Notes: generated from the letters alone by a model not told the origin. Positions 10,001-21,434 are shown, counted from the first letter of the stretch. The stretch is DNA of 35,411 bases from Carex sylvatica (GCA_964058845.1 CAXKVR010000757.1:1-35411), one strand, 5' to 3'. Translations and numbers: made by a program.

Positions 10001-11020
10001 GGCCGGCCATTTTTATTAATACCCCTTAAAAAAAATAAAATTTTAACAATACCCCTATGTTTAATTTTTTTTTATTCATGTCTTGACCGCCAGGCCCACG
10101 GGCGGCCCATATTCCTAATGGGGCGCCACACCCACAGGCGGTCCAAAATAAGCTAATTGAGCTAAAACGTTACCAACGTTTCCTAAAACGTTACCAACGT
10201 TTCCTAAAACGTTACCAACGTTTCCTAAAACGTTACCAACGTTTTAGAGAAGTTCAGAACTGCTAAGTACAGCTGTCTACATTCTCCCTTAAACGTTGCA
10301 ACGTTTTACAAAGCGTTGTAACGTTTTACAAAGCGTTGTAACGTTTTAGAGAAGTTCAGAACTGCTCAATACAGCTGTCCACATTCTCCCTTAAACGTTG
10401 CAACGTTTTACAAACCGTTGTAACGTTTTAGAGAAGTTCAGAACTGCTCAATACAGCTGTCTATTCTCCCTTAAACGTTGCAACGGTTTACAAAACGTTG
10501 TAACGTTTAAAGCATGTCAGAGCTGTAAGCACAGATGTACCAGAATTCAAAATGAAACGTTATAACGTTTCTTATAAACGTTATAACGTTTCTTATAAAC
10601 GTTATAACGTTTCTTATAAACGTTATAACGATTTAATTAATTCTGAGCTTTAGAAATTTCTGTTTTTGATCAAGTTTGAGTCAGTGAAAAACGTTACATA
10701 ACGTTATATAAATCGTTGCTAACGTTTTGATCAGTTAGCTGAGCTGTCAGAAAATTAAAACCTTAAATCGCATTTAGCTAAAACGTTGTAACGTTTTAGG
10801 AAACGTTGGTAACGATTTAGGAAACGTTGATAACGTTTTAGGAAACGTTGGTAACGTTTTAGCTCAATTAGCTCATTTTGGACCGCCTGTGGGTGTGGCG
10901 CCCCATTAGGAATATGGGCCGCCCGTGAGACTGGCGGTCAGGGCATGAATAAAAAAAAATTAAACACAGGGGTATTGTTAAAATTTTATTTTTTTTAAGG
11001 GGTATTAATAAAAATGGCCG
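10001..11020. mobile_element. Fold-back element built from AACGTT palindromes
   Basis: Arms of about 240 bp (10005-10255 and about 10775-11019) are inverted copies. They begin GGCCATTTTTATTAATACCC, pass through a GC-rich segment (GGCGCCACACCCACAGGCGG) and end in tandem AAAACGTTACCAACGTTTCCT units. The centre holds two further tandem arrays: a unit carrying AGTTCAGAACTGCTCAATAC plus AACGTT words, and a unit around AAACGTTATAACGTTTCTTAT. I count about 35 exact AACGTT hexamers in about 700 bases. The equivalent position in other copies of the block (12215, 26480) lacks it. Flanks read TTA on the left and TAA on the right, so the target duplication is unclear. No open reading frame. Superfamily unassigned (Mutator- or Harbinger-like fold-back are options). 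Confidence 0.7.
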
Positions 11021-11282
11021 TAAACTGAGAACAGGGTGTATCATAAGTCACACCAAGGGTGTTTTGCACCCATATGATTTATAAAAAAAATTCATCATAC
11101 ATATTGAAATTAATTTTGAAATTTTTTTTTTACTATAGTTCAACCTCTCTCATAAAATATTCAATGAGTGCATGCAAGGTTAGAATTCTCTCTTGTTGCT
11201 GTGGAGAATTGGACTCAAATTTCAGTGACTATATATTCATATTATGCATTTTATATTTTAGCTCCCAATCTAAACTTTTTAG

Positions 11283-11605
11283 TTCAGCCCTTGGCTGAGA
11301 ATGACATATGACCATAGGGTTGGCTGAGACTGATTTTATTTGTTTTGAGGTACCTTGATTTGCAGTTGATTATGTTCTGTGGCGGTTTCAAGGGGTTGGT
11401 AGAATAGTGCTTCGGGGTGCACTTATTCCAGGGGTTTGTGCTCGGGAGGAACTTCTTATTCTGAATACGCAACAGTCAGTTGCTGAGGCCATCTCAGACT
11501 CCTTAAGAAGAAGGAAAATGTGTTTCGGAGGTAGCTTCAATAAAATTTGAAACAGTGATGATAGATACTTCGTACCATTACTTTTGAAAAAAAAGTTTAA
11601 AAATA
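11283..11605 (+). pseudogene. Extra segment in copy A with an exon-like 61-codon frame
   Basis: Copy B lacks this stretch and joins the flanking sequences directly near 29270. Within it, 11365-11550 is open for 61 codons, starts right at a plausible splice acceptor (GATTTGCAG) and ends at TGA. The peptide contains LWRFQGVGRIVLRG and a basic SDSLRRRK segment. I do not recognise it. It may be a captured or orphaned exon, either inserted here or deleted from copy B. Confidence 0.35.
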
Positions 11606-12010
11606 TTACAATGCAAACTAATTGATATTGCAAGACGGTTCAAATTCATAAAAGTCCATCAACATTCATAAAATAAGCGAGTTACATTATACAAAAGGGC
11701 CCAAATGCGGCCTAGCTGGGAATTTGTCAGAAAAGGGAAACATAGGCCAAGAGGGGGCCCAAAATCTGTGGATGCTGTTTTGAACGTGGGCCAAGAGGGG
11801 CCCAAAATCCCAAGCTAATGCAGCGCCGCTGTGGATGCTCTTTTGAACCTCACCAATTTTTTTAAGAAATGCAGCATTTTCAACAATTCCAGTAAGACAC
11901 AGGGACACCGGTACCGGTGCTGTTGCTAGTAGCATGTCCTCATGAGAAGTGTAGATATATAATTTTTGAATGATTTTAATTCCAGTAAGACACCGGTACC
12001 GGTACTGTAG

Positions 12011-12290
12011 TATATTCATCAACAAAATGAAGAGTCAATGGATGGTGTTGCAAGAGCTGAAGAGGTGAACACTGGTACTAGTGTGGTACTGGGTTGGGAA
12101 AAGCAGCAAATTTTAGCTGCAAACGAAGCAGTAGGATAAAATTGTAAAAGCTGGAGGATCCCTTTGTAATTTTTCATTTTCAGATTTAGTGTGGGCTAAA
12201 TAAATTGAAGATGGATACTATGTCGTCATTAGTCTGAGAACAGGGGTGGATCATAAGTCACACGAAGGGTGTTTTGCCACGCTTATGATT
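12011..12290. repeat. Internal second copy of the block's central part
   Basis: From the GAGTCAATGGATGG word to the CACGCTTATGATTTT word this repeats the content of 9775-10000 joined to 11022-11090. It is also the only copy with an uninterrupted 42-codon frame from a possible acceptor (CTGTAG) at 12011 to TAA at 12137-12139, ending in GWEKQQILAANEAVG. The other copies carry shifts or stops in it. This suggests that the repeated block began as the 3' part of an unidentified gene. Confidence 0.5.
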
Positions 12291-13085
12291 TTAAAAAAGT
12301 TCATGATACATATTCAAACATTAGGTTTTTTAGCAAAATTAACATCGCAAAATCTATCAAATCGGTTTCGAACAAAGAATCTAAACCATTCAAACCGATC
12401 TCCTTAAGACCTTCATTGACATATAAAATTTGTATATTTTTTAATTCATTTAGTACCAAGCCAAGTTGTTTAAAAATGATTAAAAATCAAAGGTTTTCGA
12501 TTAATTTTAATGCATTTATTTATTTAAGCTATCACAATATAAATTGCAAGACAATCCGGTTATTACAATGCCACTTACTACTGCAAGACAATCCGTTAAT
12601 GGTCAACACGATAGAACAAAGAGCGGGCACATCTTCTAGCGGTTCGAGTAACAACCCAAAAGAATAGCAGAGGGGGCACATCTTCGAACAGTTATGTACC
12701 TGAAACCGCTAGAAGAGGGTGGTAATGTGCAAAAAAAAATGCGCACAAAGAGGGTAATAACTTTGACCAAAATTTTACCGGTCATAATTTTTTTTTATTG
12801 GAAATTCCATTTTCAGCGTTCTTTACCAATTCAGAAAGCCCGTAAGGAGAAGATATAAATTTTGCACTAGGCATAGGACCCTTGCAATGGAAAAGTGATA
12901 CAGTCAGAATTGCAAAAAAATATCGTTTAGGGCCTCAAAACTACAGTTAACATTAATGAATAATAATAGTGAGTTATAAAATTGATTTTAACAGAAAAAG
13001 TTACCTTCATTATGACAATGAGCAACAATGCCACACTATGGGATAAGTTTCCACTGTAGGACCATTAGTTTTATAATTTATACAA

Positions 13086-13606
13086 TCACATGGTTTGAGT
13101 ATTTTAGTAGACTTAGTTTGTGTGAGGAGAGAAGTATAGAACAAAAAAAGAAGGTTATACTTGTCAATTTGATTTTAAGTTAATAGAAAGGGGATAAAAC
13201 AAATAATGTTAAGTTTAGATGGAGATATTGGATATTATGATTCTTCTACAGGGAAATTGGCTATTTTGAAAGTTTACATGGGCACTCTAGAAGTTCTCCC
13301 TTTTTCAAACATGTGGTTAAGTTGGATTTTTTAGTTTTTAATTATAGAAATAGAACTGAAAATAAAAAATTGTATCTTAATGAAATTTTGAATTAAATGA
13401 ACCAAGTACATCAAACAACCAAACTCATGTTTTTAATTCAACATCCAAAATCACAAACATGGACAAAATATTAAAAATAAATTGCATGCGTCTCATCTAA
13501 TTAACTTGAAGACAATTAATTTTGTTGTAGTAGGAAAGAGAATACTAATAACAAAAAACATTGCACAAAGTAAAAGTACATCACTTTTACTGTCATTCCT
13601 TGCTAC
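13086..13606. other. SOT 3' flank
   Basis: AT-rich sequence downstream of the minus-strand SOT stop codon; it contains the presumed 3' untranslated region. It is present here but absent from copy B, where the SOT remnant is joined directly to the GGACCACTAG word. Confidence 0.5.
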
Positions 13607-14665
13607 TCAATAGGTGAAACCAGAATTACAAAATTTCACTTTTGTGATTTCGTCTAACTTTATAGCCATCTCAGGCGTCATGTGGTTCTGCCAATCCCCC
13701 ACAACAGCCTTTCTGAAGAAGTAATCATTTTGTACCTTACCAATTCCATTTAATTTGTTGAGATCGAGATCTTTGAGTTTATTGAAACTACAAAATTTGA
13801 CGATCTCATTTATTAGGCCATTTTTTATCTCCTCCTCAGAGAATGGGCATCCAATGAAATTTGCTACACTCATCACACCATTTATTGGGTCTTTCATCAT
13901 CTCCTCGTACTTGAGGAACAAAATTTTCTCTGGAGAGTGCAAGCTTACCATGTAATATTCGAGCACGTGATCCCAGATAGGACCCCCTAGTATTCGACCC
14001 TCACAAAATAACTCAAAGGCTTGAGTAAAAGAAATTGATTTGTTCCACCTTTCAAATTTTTTGACCATGTGCCAAAGGGAGACAAAGACATCTTTTGGCT
14101 CTCTACAGATATAAACAATTGGACATTTTGATGCCTTGATGCTCTCTGGGAGTGTAGAGTACGGCAAATGAGTTCCAAGAACCCTAGGAGAAGGAAGGGT
14201 CTCAAGATACTGTTCATCTTTCGTAGCATAGTGATAATCAATGATTGGAACACAATCATGAGGATTGAGTATAAGCAAAGGGTGAGATGAGAATGGATAC
14301 TTGTTTCGATGAATTATAGTGAACGTGAGAGCTTTGAGCCAAGTGGTGCCAGACTTGAGAAAACTTGCCACAATTACATCACTTGGACGAGGCAAGAAAG
14401 ACTCCTCCATGGCCATAGTGCCTGGAAGGGAATCCTCTAATTGCCAAAAACCTTTGTAATTTCTCATCGTGAATGTTACCCACCATTCTTCTTTTGGAAG
14501 TGTAAGTATTATATCTTTGTATTTACTATCGACTTCTTGAATACTTGGAAGGTCCTCCAAGGGTGGATGAGACCTCAGTATCATTGACTTTTCGCCTTCC
14601 TCATTCTTAGGAGTATTGTCATTCGAAATGAAGGTGGAAATAGCGTGCTGTGAAGAATTCTCCAT
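13607..14665 (-). CDS. Cytosolic sulfotransferase (plant SOT family), intact, 352 aa
   Basis: Transfers the sulfonate group from PAPS to a hydroxyl of a small acceptor in the cytosol; the acceptor cannot be read from sequence (flavonoids, steroids, jasmonates and others are known for this family). Visible signatures: PAPS-binding KSGTTW (K104-W109), THLPY with the catalytic His at 166, YICREPKDVFVSLWHM (R188 and S196 for the 3'-phosphate), and the C-terminal FFRKAVVGDW (318-325). Length and the single exon fit plant SOTs. The first ATG is used; the TPKNEEGEK stretch before residue 35 is a normal variable N-terminus without a signal peptide. One oddity: the usual RKG of the last motif is RKA (A320), while the second Gly (G323) is kept. 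It lies in a broken tandem duplication, with a 5' remnant at 30226-30531. Confidence 0.93.
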   Translation of the reverse strand: MENSSQHAISTFISNDNTPKNEEGEKSMILRSHPPLEDLPSIQEVDSKYKDIILTLPKEEWWVTFTMRNYKGFWQLEDSLPGTMAMEESFLPRPSDVIVASFLKSGTTWLKALTFTIIHRNKYPFSSHPLLILNPHDCVPIIDYHYATKDEQYLETLPSPRVLGTHLPYSTLPESIKASKCPIVYICREPKDVFVSLWHMVKKFERWNKSISFTQAFELFCEGRILGGPIWDHVLEYYMVSLHSPEKILFLKYEEMMKDPINGVMSVANFIGCPFSEEEIKNGLINEIVKFCSFNKLKDLDLNKLNGIGKVQNDYFFRKAVVGDWQNHMTPEMAIKLDEITKVKFCNSGFTY

Positions 14666-15553
14666 GGGAATAAGAGAATGTGTTTAAGTCTGTTTGAGGT
14701 TCAAGCCAATCTTTCCTTTTTTTCAGATAAGGGAGAAAGCCAGCTCTTGAAACTTTTAATATTTATTGGAAATTGAGGCATATGGGAGCATTAATATAAG
14801 ATATTCCACATGCATCCAGCGCATCTAAATTTAAAATATAGTGGTAATTAGAAGTTGACACAGATCAAAAGTATCAAATAATTTACACAAGTAGGTATGT
14901 AACCAGAATTATTTATTTAAGGGTAGATGAACAAATTGACATCAACTTTTTTCTTTTAAATGAAACAAAATAAGACAGTAATTAGCTCAGAAATGTATCA
15001 GTACCAACTGGTCCTAAAATTGTAAAGGGGTACAAGCAACAACAAAAAAGGCAATCAACAAAAAATGGGACCTGCATATGATCACATGATGACATCATAG
15101 AATAAGACAGGAGAGTCATATATACACTAACCACTAAATTGGTTCAGGATATTTCCGTGAGATTGCTATCTAATTGAATTTTGGAATGCTCTAACATGGT
15201 ATTAGATAAATAGGCAGATGAGAAATACTGACTGGTCTTTGGTTCGAGTCATGCTGGAGGGGAAAAGTTTTGGAGAATGGTATTTGCGTAACTCGGCCTG
15301 AAAAAATCACATATTGTGTAACTCGGCCTGAAATCGGATTGGTACAGCCCGATTTTGATCCGGTTCGGCCGATTCTGGTCCTGAATGGCTGATTTTTCCT
15401 TATATGGTAATTATTCTCTTTTCAAATATCCAGTAAATTAACAAAATTAAGAGTCAATGGATGGTGTTGCAAGAGTTGAAGTTGAACACTGGTACTCGTG
15501 CCGTACTGGCTTGAGAAAAGCAACAAATTTTAGTTGCAATTGAAGCAGTAGGA
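14666..15553. repeat. SOT upstream region, copy 1, running into the shared block
   Basis: It contains the presumed SOT promoter on the minus strand (a TATA-like TTATATTAA lies near 14785-14795, about 120 bases before the ATG; uncertain). The sequence from about 14840 is homologous to 25366-25890 and 30680-30930 (landmarks ATCAAATAATTTACACAAG, AATGAAACAAAATAAGACAG, AATTGTAAAGGGGTACAAGC). It then continues into the block landmarks (TTTCCGTGAGATTGCTATC, GAGTCAATGGATGG) until the hAT end at 15554. Confidence 0.7.
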
Positions 15554-16612
15554 TTAGGGCTGCTAATGAACAAAAGCCCTGTTCATGACCGGTCCAAATT
15601 GAAATTGAATGGAACATGCCCTGTTCATGATCGGCCCAATACAAAGTTCTTCAAACCTATATTCAACCCGTTCAATGTTGTTCAAAACTGAGCCCTGTTC
15701 GAATTGAGCCTTGTTCAGAACAAGTCCAGTTGAACTGGGCTGAACCATGGACAACCAATTGGGCCCATCTTTGGACAACTTATGAACCAAATTATAAACA
15801 CATTATCAACTAATATAAATATCAAATCACAAACACAATCGGACCCAGTTCAAATTTTTCTAACATACAACATACAACATAATATGTAATAAGAGTTTAA
15901 AATAGAAATTAGACAGATCTAACATACATCATAATATATAATAAGAGTTTAAAATTAAACCGATCTAACATACAGCATAATAGAAAATTTATACGAAGTA
16001 CATGAATTTTTTCTAACAAATCCGAACTCCAATTCTATCAACAACAAGAGTTTTAAAATCCAATTTCAAACAAAATCCAAAATCTAATTTGCAAATTATT
16101 TGACAATAATTAAAATCCAATCTCAAACATTAGACAAATTATCCTAGATAAATCCTAGATAAACAAATCCGAGTTCATCTCTTTCAACAAAATCTTAGTT
16201 CAGCACTTGCAGCCCCTACATACGCTGAAAAATTACATTAGTCAGCATTTACATGATAATTAAACTCCATTAGAAGTTTTAAAAGAAAAAATAATAGACA
16301 TTCAAGCAATCAAAATAATAATAGACATAAAAAAGCACAGTTCAGATTCTTATTGGACATACCTATCCATCAAACATTGATGTCATAAAGATTGATCATG
16401 TGCAAAATCTTAGTAGCTTGCAATTATTAAGCAAAATCTTAATAACATGCAATTATTAGTAGCCTGCTTATCAAACTTACCAACAGACCCTTACAAAACT
16501 TATCAACAGACCCTAATAAAAAGATATATATAAAAATAAAGATTTGTTGCTTACCAACAGACCGCATGAACGGACGAAATTTGTCTAAATCAAAACCGTC
16601 AATGGAGCCAAA
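15554..16612 (-). mobile_element. hAT element end with subterminal repeats
   Basis: The block sequence GCAGTAGGAT is cut at TAGGGCTGCTAATGAACAAA, a hAT-type terminal repeat. It is followed by subterminal direct repeats (GCCCTGTTCATGA(C/T)CGG occurs twice; TTGTTCA and GAACTGGGC words recur) and then AT-rich sequence up to the transposase frame. This is the 3' end of the transposase-bearing element. The matching GTTCATTAGCAGCCCTA end is not found; the interrupted block resumes at about 25272, so the right terminus is lost or degraded. Confidence 0.6.
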
Positions 16613-19600
16613 CTAGTCTTTTGTGCATACGAGTGCCTCAATGGTTTCAGCGATCATCGAGCTGCACAATTGATATGTTAATCGACCCGCTGCACTAAAC
16701 GCCGACTCAGAAGCAACGGTCGAAACCAGAACAACCAAAAAATCCCTTGCCATTTTGGCTAAAGTCGGAAACAAATCTGAGTTTCTTTTCCACCACCCCA
16801 AAACATCGAATTCTTCATTCTCAAACACTACCAAGGGTTCCTCAAGATAACTATCCAACTCGCATTTCCTTTATGGTAGATTACGGTTATGAACTTGAAA
16901 TTTAGAGAATCTCATCTCTAATTTCTTTTGGACGAGTATCCCACCTTCCACTTCTGGAGATTGACTAGTTGTTGGCCGGACCGTATTGGAAGTTGTCCTC
17001 TCATACTCATCATAGAATTTTCTAAGCCAAGTTTTCACATCTCTTATCTTTTCATCGTACAAAACAGTCCCTTCTCCATATGAATCTTCAAAAAAAAATT
17101 CTACACAAATCATCTTTCTCCGATGATCAAAAACACATGCCAATGTGAGGATCAAATTCAGAGTTTTCCAATATTTGTCAAACTTCTTTTGCATCTCCTT
17201 CGATAATTTTTGCATAATTAGGTTGGAACTCGTATCTTCCTCCAACAATGCACTCCGAATGGACCACACCTCTTTCATATAACAATTTGAACCTGGTCGC
17301 CTCACAATTGAGAAAGTTTTCGTAGCATCTATGAATACTTCCAAGAACTTTGTCATCTCTTCGGCCTGCTTCCAATCTTCCGAACTAGGAACCGCCATTT
17401 TAACATCATCACCAAACCTTACCAAAGCCTCATTGTATTTTATAGCTTCATTAACCATCTCGAAAGTGGAATTCTACCTAGTTGGACAATCTAGAATCAT
17501 ACCCCTCTTGGATAGCAAGTTAAGATCTTTTAGGATATCATTGAACAATTGAAGTTTGGCGCCACTCGATGAAATATTCCGTATTAAATTTCGAATTGTA
17601 AGCAAACACGGCTGGATAATCTTTATACCATCTTGTACCATTATATTCAAGATGTGTGCACCACATCTCGTATGCATGTATTTTCCTTTAAAAATGGACT
17701 TGTCTGAAAATTGCTTCACTATAAGTCCAACCGCCAAATCATTTATCGTGCAATTGTCTAAAGTAACTGCGAACATCTTACCCTCCAACTTCCACTCTAG
17801 CAAAATATTCCTAACTAAACCCGCAACATTTACTCCCATATGTGGATAAGGAATTTGCTTAAAGGAGATGATCTTCTTTTGAAAATTGAAGTCCTTATCT
17901 ATGAAATGTGCCGTTAGGCACAAATAACCTAAACTCACGCTCAAGGTCTATATATCACTTGTAAAAGAGACACGTGAATCTAATCCTTCAAACTCCTTCA
18001 TTGTTACTCCCATTCCAGTTCTAAACAATTCCACGCAATCATTTCTAAGCGTTTGCCGCCCAATGACTCTATATTCAGGTCTCAAAGACTTCATTGCCGG
18101 TTCCCAAAACCAACTTTCAGTCACATTAAATGATATTTCTGCATCTATAAAGAGCATAGTCATCAAATTACGAGTCAATATGGGATCAAACTTATAATTG
18201 GGCGCACCAAACAAATCAGACTCTTTGCCCAATGCAAATCTCTCTTTTTCTACTTCACTAATATTTGGGCAAATAGGAATATGCCGAAGCAAGTGTGTTG
18301 TTCTAGAAGTCTGATAAGCATAAATTATATACATATTCGATCTAGTTTTCATCATGAAACAATACCAAATATCTTGTATTTTGAATATAAAGAGAATATA
18401 ATACACCTAGAATCAAGTTACTGCATTTGTTTGGTTTTAATTTGCAGGAAACGAAGAAAAATGATGAAAAACAAAAAAAAACCAAGAAAAATGCCCAGTG
18501 TGGATACACGGTTTTCGATACGGACGTACTAAGTACTTAGATGGATTTCTGGACGCGCGCCAATTTTAAAAAGGTATAAGAAGCTATTCATCAAAATCCA
18601 TGCAGATGCACGGATATTGATGCAGCCGCACTTTGGTCGCACAGAAAAATACCGAGCACAGTGCGAACGCACTGTAGCAGAGCTAAAAATAGAGTCTGAA
18701 CTTAAAACGGCCACAACTTTTGACTCGTAACTCCGTTTTGGGCATATGACCACTTTTCGGAAAGCCAACGAGAAGATCTACAACCTGAGAATCTAAAAAA
18801 GGAAACTTGGAGTCAATGAGGATGCAGTGGATCCGCAGACAGCCAGAAATACACGTTTTCAACACGGTTTCTATTTTTAGCGAGCCAGGGATGCTTTTTG
18901 ACAGCTAAACTTGGACAAGGCAGGCTGAAAAATAATCCAAAAATAGCACCCACTAACTCCACTCACCCCACAACTATGTCTCTTGATTGGGCATAGTCTT
19001 TTGCTATAAAGGAGGGGGTTCTTTTCCATTCAGGCATCTCTCTTCAGAGGGACATCTCTCTTCGGAAGGAGATCTCTTCGGAAAGATCATATCTCATCTC
19101 TCGCATCTCACATCTCACATCTCATATCATACAACTCTTTCTCTCTCTCTCACCCCTTGATGCATGCTAATTTTCATTGAGATATAGCAATAAATCTGCA
19201 GCCATTCTAGGAGTTTTGGAAGTTTTTCAAGGAAGGAGAAGAAGGTCCAAGCAAGATTTCGACAAGATTGAGGTTCTTGATTCAATAAAGGGTGTAACTA
19301 TTTCTTTATTTCATTTCTTCTTATTTTTGCCAACTTTTGTAATGGATCTCTCCAAGAGAGAGTAGATCTCTTTCTAGGGGTTTAGGTCAATGCATGAACT
19401 TGTTTAATTGTATCTTATTTGGTTATTTATTTTTATTATGATTGTTTTATGGGATTTGATGCTAATTTCTGAGATTTATAATTTGTGTTAACTACATAAT
19501 TAGTACTTAAAATCGATATAGTTTCGCTTTGGATTCGAAAGAACCAAAGAAGTTAGGACGAGAGGAGAGTATCAATTATGAACACAAATACCTTAGGTTT

Positions 19601-20486
19601 TGATTAAGGTTTAACCAACTGCGAAATCAAACCGGAACTACAGAAATTAGGGTTAGGGACTTGGTGAAGGACGTAACTGTGAAGTCATACCCTTATTAGG
19701 ACATCTCAAATTGAATCGGATATTGGTATGAAGGACGTAACTGTGAAGTACCAATATTTGAGGAGAGGAGAGACTAACAAGAGCTTATGGTCTAGGTAGC
19801 TAGGATGAATGACGTAACTGTGAAATCCGAATTGCTTAGGCACGTTATTAATTCACGAAAGTGACCCTTAATGACATATTAGGTTAGAAACCTCATCAAA
19901 TCATACATGAATTTAAACAAATATCAAATAGATAGAATTAACAAGGGATTGTAGACCAAATGCCTCTAGATCTTCCCAATTCTTGAAAGCAACCAAGATT
20001 CTATTTTACTTTTCTTTTTTACTTTTATTGTTTTAAACCTCATCTTCTTGGGTATTGAACCCAAACCTTAGGAAGTTATAACAAACAAACCCCACAATTC
20101 TACTTTTATTTCACTTCTTTTTATTTTTATTATTTTTTTAAATTAATTAATAAAGTCTAAACCTAGTAATTGTCCATATTTTCTGTGGATCGATACCCGA
20201 TAATATACTACACGGTAGGATTGTATACTTGTAATCTGAACTGAAAGTGTATTTAAGATTAAAAGGTACAGTTTGCTGTACTGAAACTTTGTACTATACA
20301 TTTCTGGTGCAACAAAGTCTTAACCGAAACGAACTCCATGGAATAATATTTGCACATTGCTTTGGAACCTACAGCACGGAAATAGTTCCACACTCGTGAT
20401 CTTTTTCGACTTTGTTTTGCTACGCTAGATATACACTCGGACTCGACACCAATATCAAGATTTTCGTGCGTCTGGGATTCTGACAT
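16613..20486 (-). pseudogene. hAT transposase (RICESLEEPER-like), broken
   Basis: The N-terminal BED zinc-finger start (20259-20486; RSRVWNYFRAVGSKAMCKYY) is separated by an inserted LTR (about 18415-20240) from the rest (18406-16613). That part holds the BED end (THLLRHIPICPN), the RNase-H-like catalytic region (GYLCLTAHFID, VTLDNCTINDLAV, THTRCGAHILN-like), the DCPTRxNSTF motif and the hAT dimerisation domain (LDSYLEEP, ASESAFSAAGRL). From 18406 to 16613 everything is in one frame, interrupted only by stops at 17948-17950, 17474-17476, 16871-16873 and 16613-16615. After the last stop the frame goes on for another 20 or so codons. Not functional as it stands. Confidence 0.85.
18415..20240 (+). 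mobile_element. Probable solo LTR inserted in the hAT transposase
   Basis: About 1.8 kb of non-coding sequence splits the BED domain of the hAT gene. It has a promoter-like arrangement on the plus strand (GATTGG near 18985, CTATAAA at 19004-19010, CT- and CATCTC-rich leader) and a run of GACGTAACTGTGAAG repeats (near 19665, 19730, 19810). It ends with CTGTGGATCGATACCCG...ATACTACAC...TATACTTG, a pattern I associate with Tat-type gypsy LTR ends. Exact termini and a 5-bp target duplication could not be fixed, so solo LTR is an inference. Confidence 0.45.
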
Positions 20487-21434
20487 TATACTCTACAAAA
20501 AAAGCAATCAATAAGACTAAAAGAAAAATATAAATTGAGATTCACTAACTTAGACTAATATTAGAATAACACCTATATCAAGATCACTAAGCCATACTTT
20601 TTAGAATGAATAAATGCACGATATTTGGATAGTATATTTAGTAACACTATATTGAGGTGTAAAATAACAATAAAAATACAACCAAATAATTCTCATTTCT
20701 TTCAATGCTAGAGAAATGAGAACATGCATTTAGCCATAGATAAAAGAAATGGAACAAACTTATAATTTAAATTTAAGCAATGAAACAGACGCATTTAGCC
20801 ATAGATAAAAAATAAGTTTAAATTTATCTGGTCCCTACAAGTTTAAATTTCAGCACTCTGGTACTTATCCTATGTATACATTTTTTCTTTTATAATAGTG
20901 GGTAAATCCCACCGATTTCATTCAGAAATCATCAAATGTGTTTATGGTACCAATACCGGTGCCAATACAAAAGCAGGTTATTAGAAAAAGAGATACTGAG
21001 AGGGGTTATCCTTAAAAAGGGTTCAGGTAGAACTTATTGATTTAACAGGGAATTCATCAGAAAATTATTGTATCTGTTAGTTTATACTGGCACAGTGCAT
21101 TATATTGATTCTAAATCTGATTGGTATTGTGTTGGCTGGTTCATTTAGGTACATTTATCCAACTAGTGGCAGTACTGGGCCCGATTGGCTATTGTACAGG
21201 ATAATTTGTATGGGTAATAAGTAGTTGATGACAATTGTAAGTACCAGACCGGATCAGGACAGTATCAGATTGGAATTGCCTTTGTTTGGGTTTTGGGTCT
21301 TTTGACTGTAGCTCTGACCAGAGGCCAGATACTAATTTCAGATCTCGAATGAAGTCTGTTTCATTGTTAAAACATCAACGAAACAATATCTGACAATCAT
21401 CAATAGATAGAATATAAAATATAAGTTTAAATTT
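20487..21434. other. AT-rich flank of the hAT gene with a retroposon tail
   Basis: Sequence upstream of the transposase start. It holds repeats of TTTAGCCATAGATAAAA (about 20731 and 20790). At 20882-20945 it has a T-rich run followed by GTGGGTAAATCCCACCGATT, the reverse complement of a non-LTR retroposon 3' end related to the one at 25458. No gene recognised. Confidence 0.4.

Larger units (their letters stand above)
9515..13085. repeat. Duplicated SOT-flank block, copy A
   Basis: This block is homologous in order and orientation to 25890-30225 (copy B) and in part to 15150-15553 plus 25272-25365. Shared landmarks in order: GAAATCGGATCGGT; GAGTCAATGGATGGTGTTGC; AAGCTGGAGGATCCCTTTG; CATAAGTCACACC; ACTATAGTTCAACC; CTAATTGATATTGCAAGAC; GCCCAGCTGGGAATTT; CATCTTCTAGCGG; GGATAAGTTT...CAGGACCA. 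Copy A is interrupted by the fold-back element at 10001-11020, carries an extra stretch of about 320 bp (11283-11605) and has an internal second copy of its central part (12011-12290). Confidence 0.75.

Noticed and set aside
10156..10860. CRISPR-like repeat array
   Set aside because: Repeats are palindromic, directly abutting and of several unit types, with no unique spacers, and the sequence is a plant genome.
11687..12025. Conserved minus-strand frame also seen at 29359-29655 (VQKSIHSGAA...)
   Set aside because: The similarity is expected from the block duplication itself. The frames end differently, and copy A has an internal repeat of the GGGCCAAGAGGGG segment, so there is no independent evidence of coding.
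12269..12667. 132-codon plus-strand open frame as a gene
   Set aside because: AT-driven composition (I, K, N, S, F), position across repeat landmarks, and no counterpart frame preserved in copy B.
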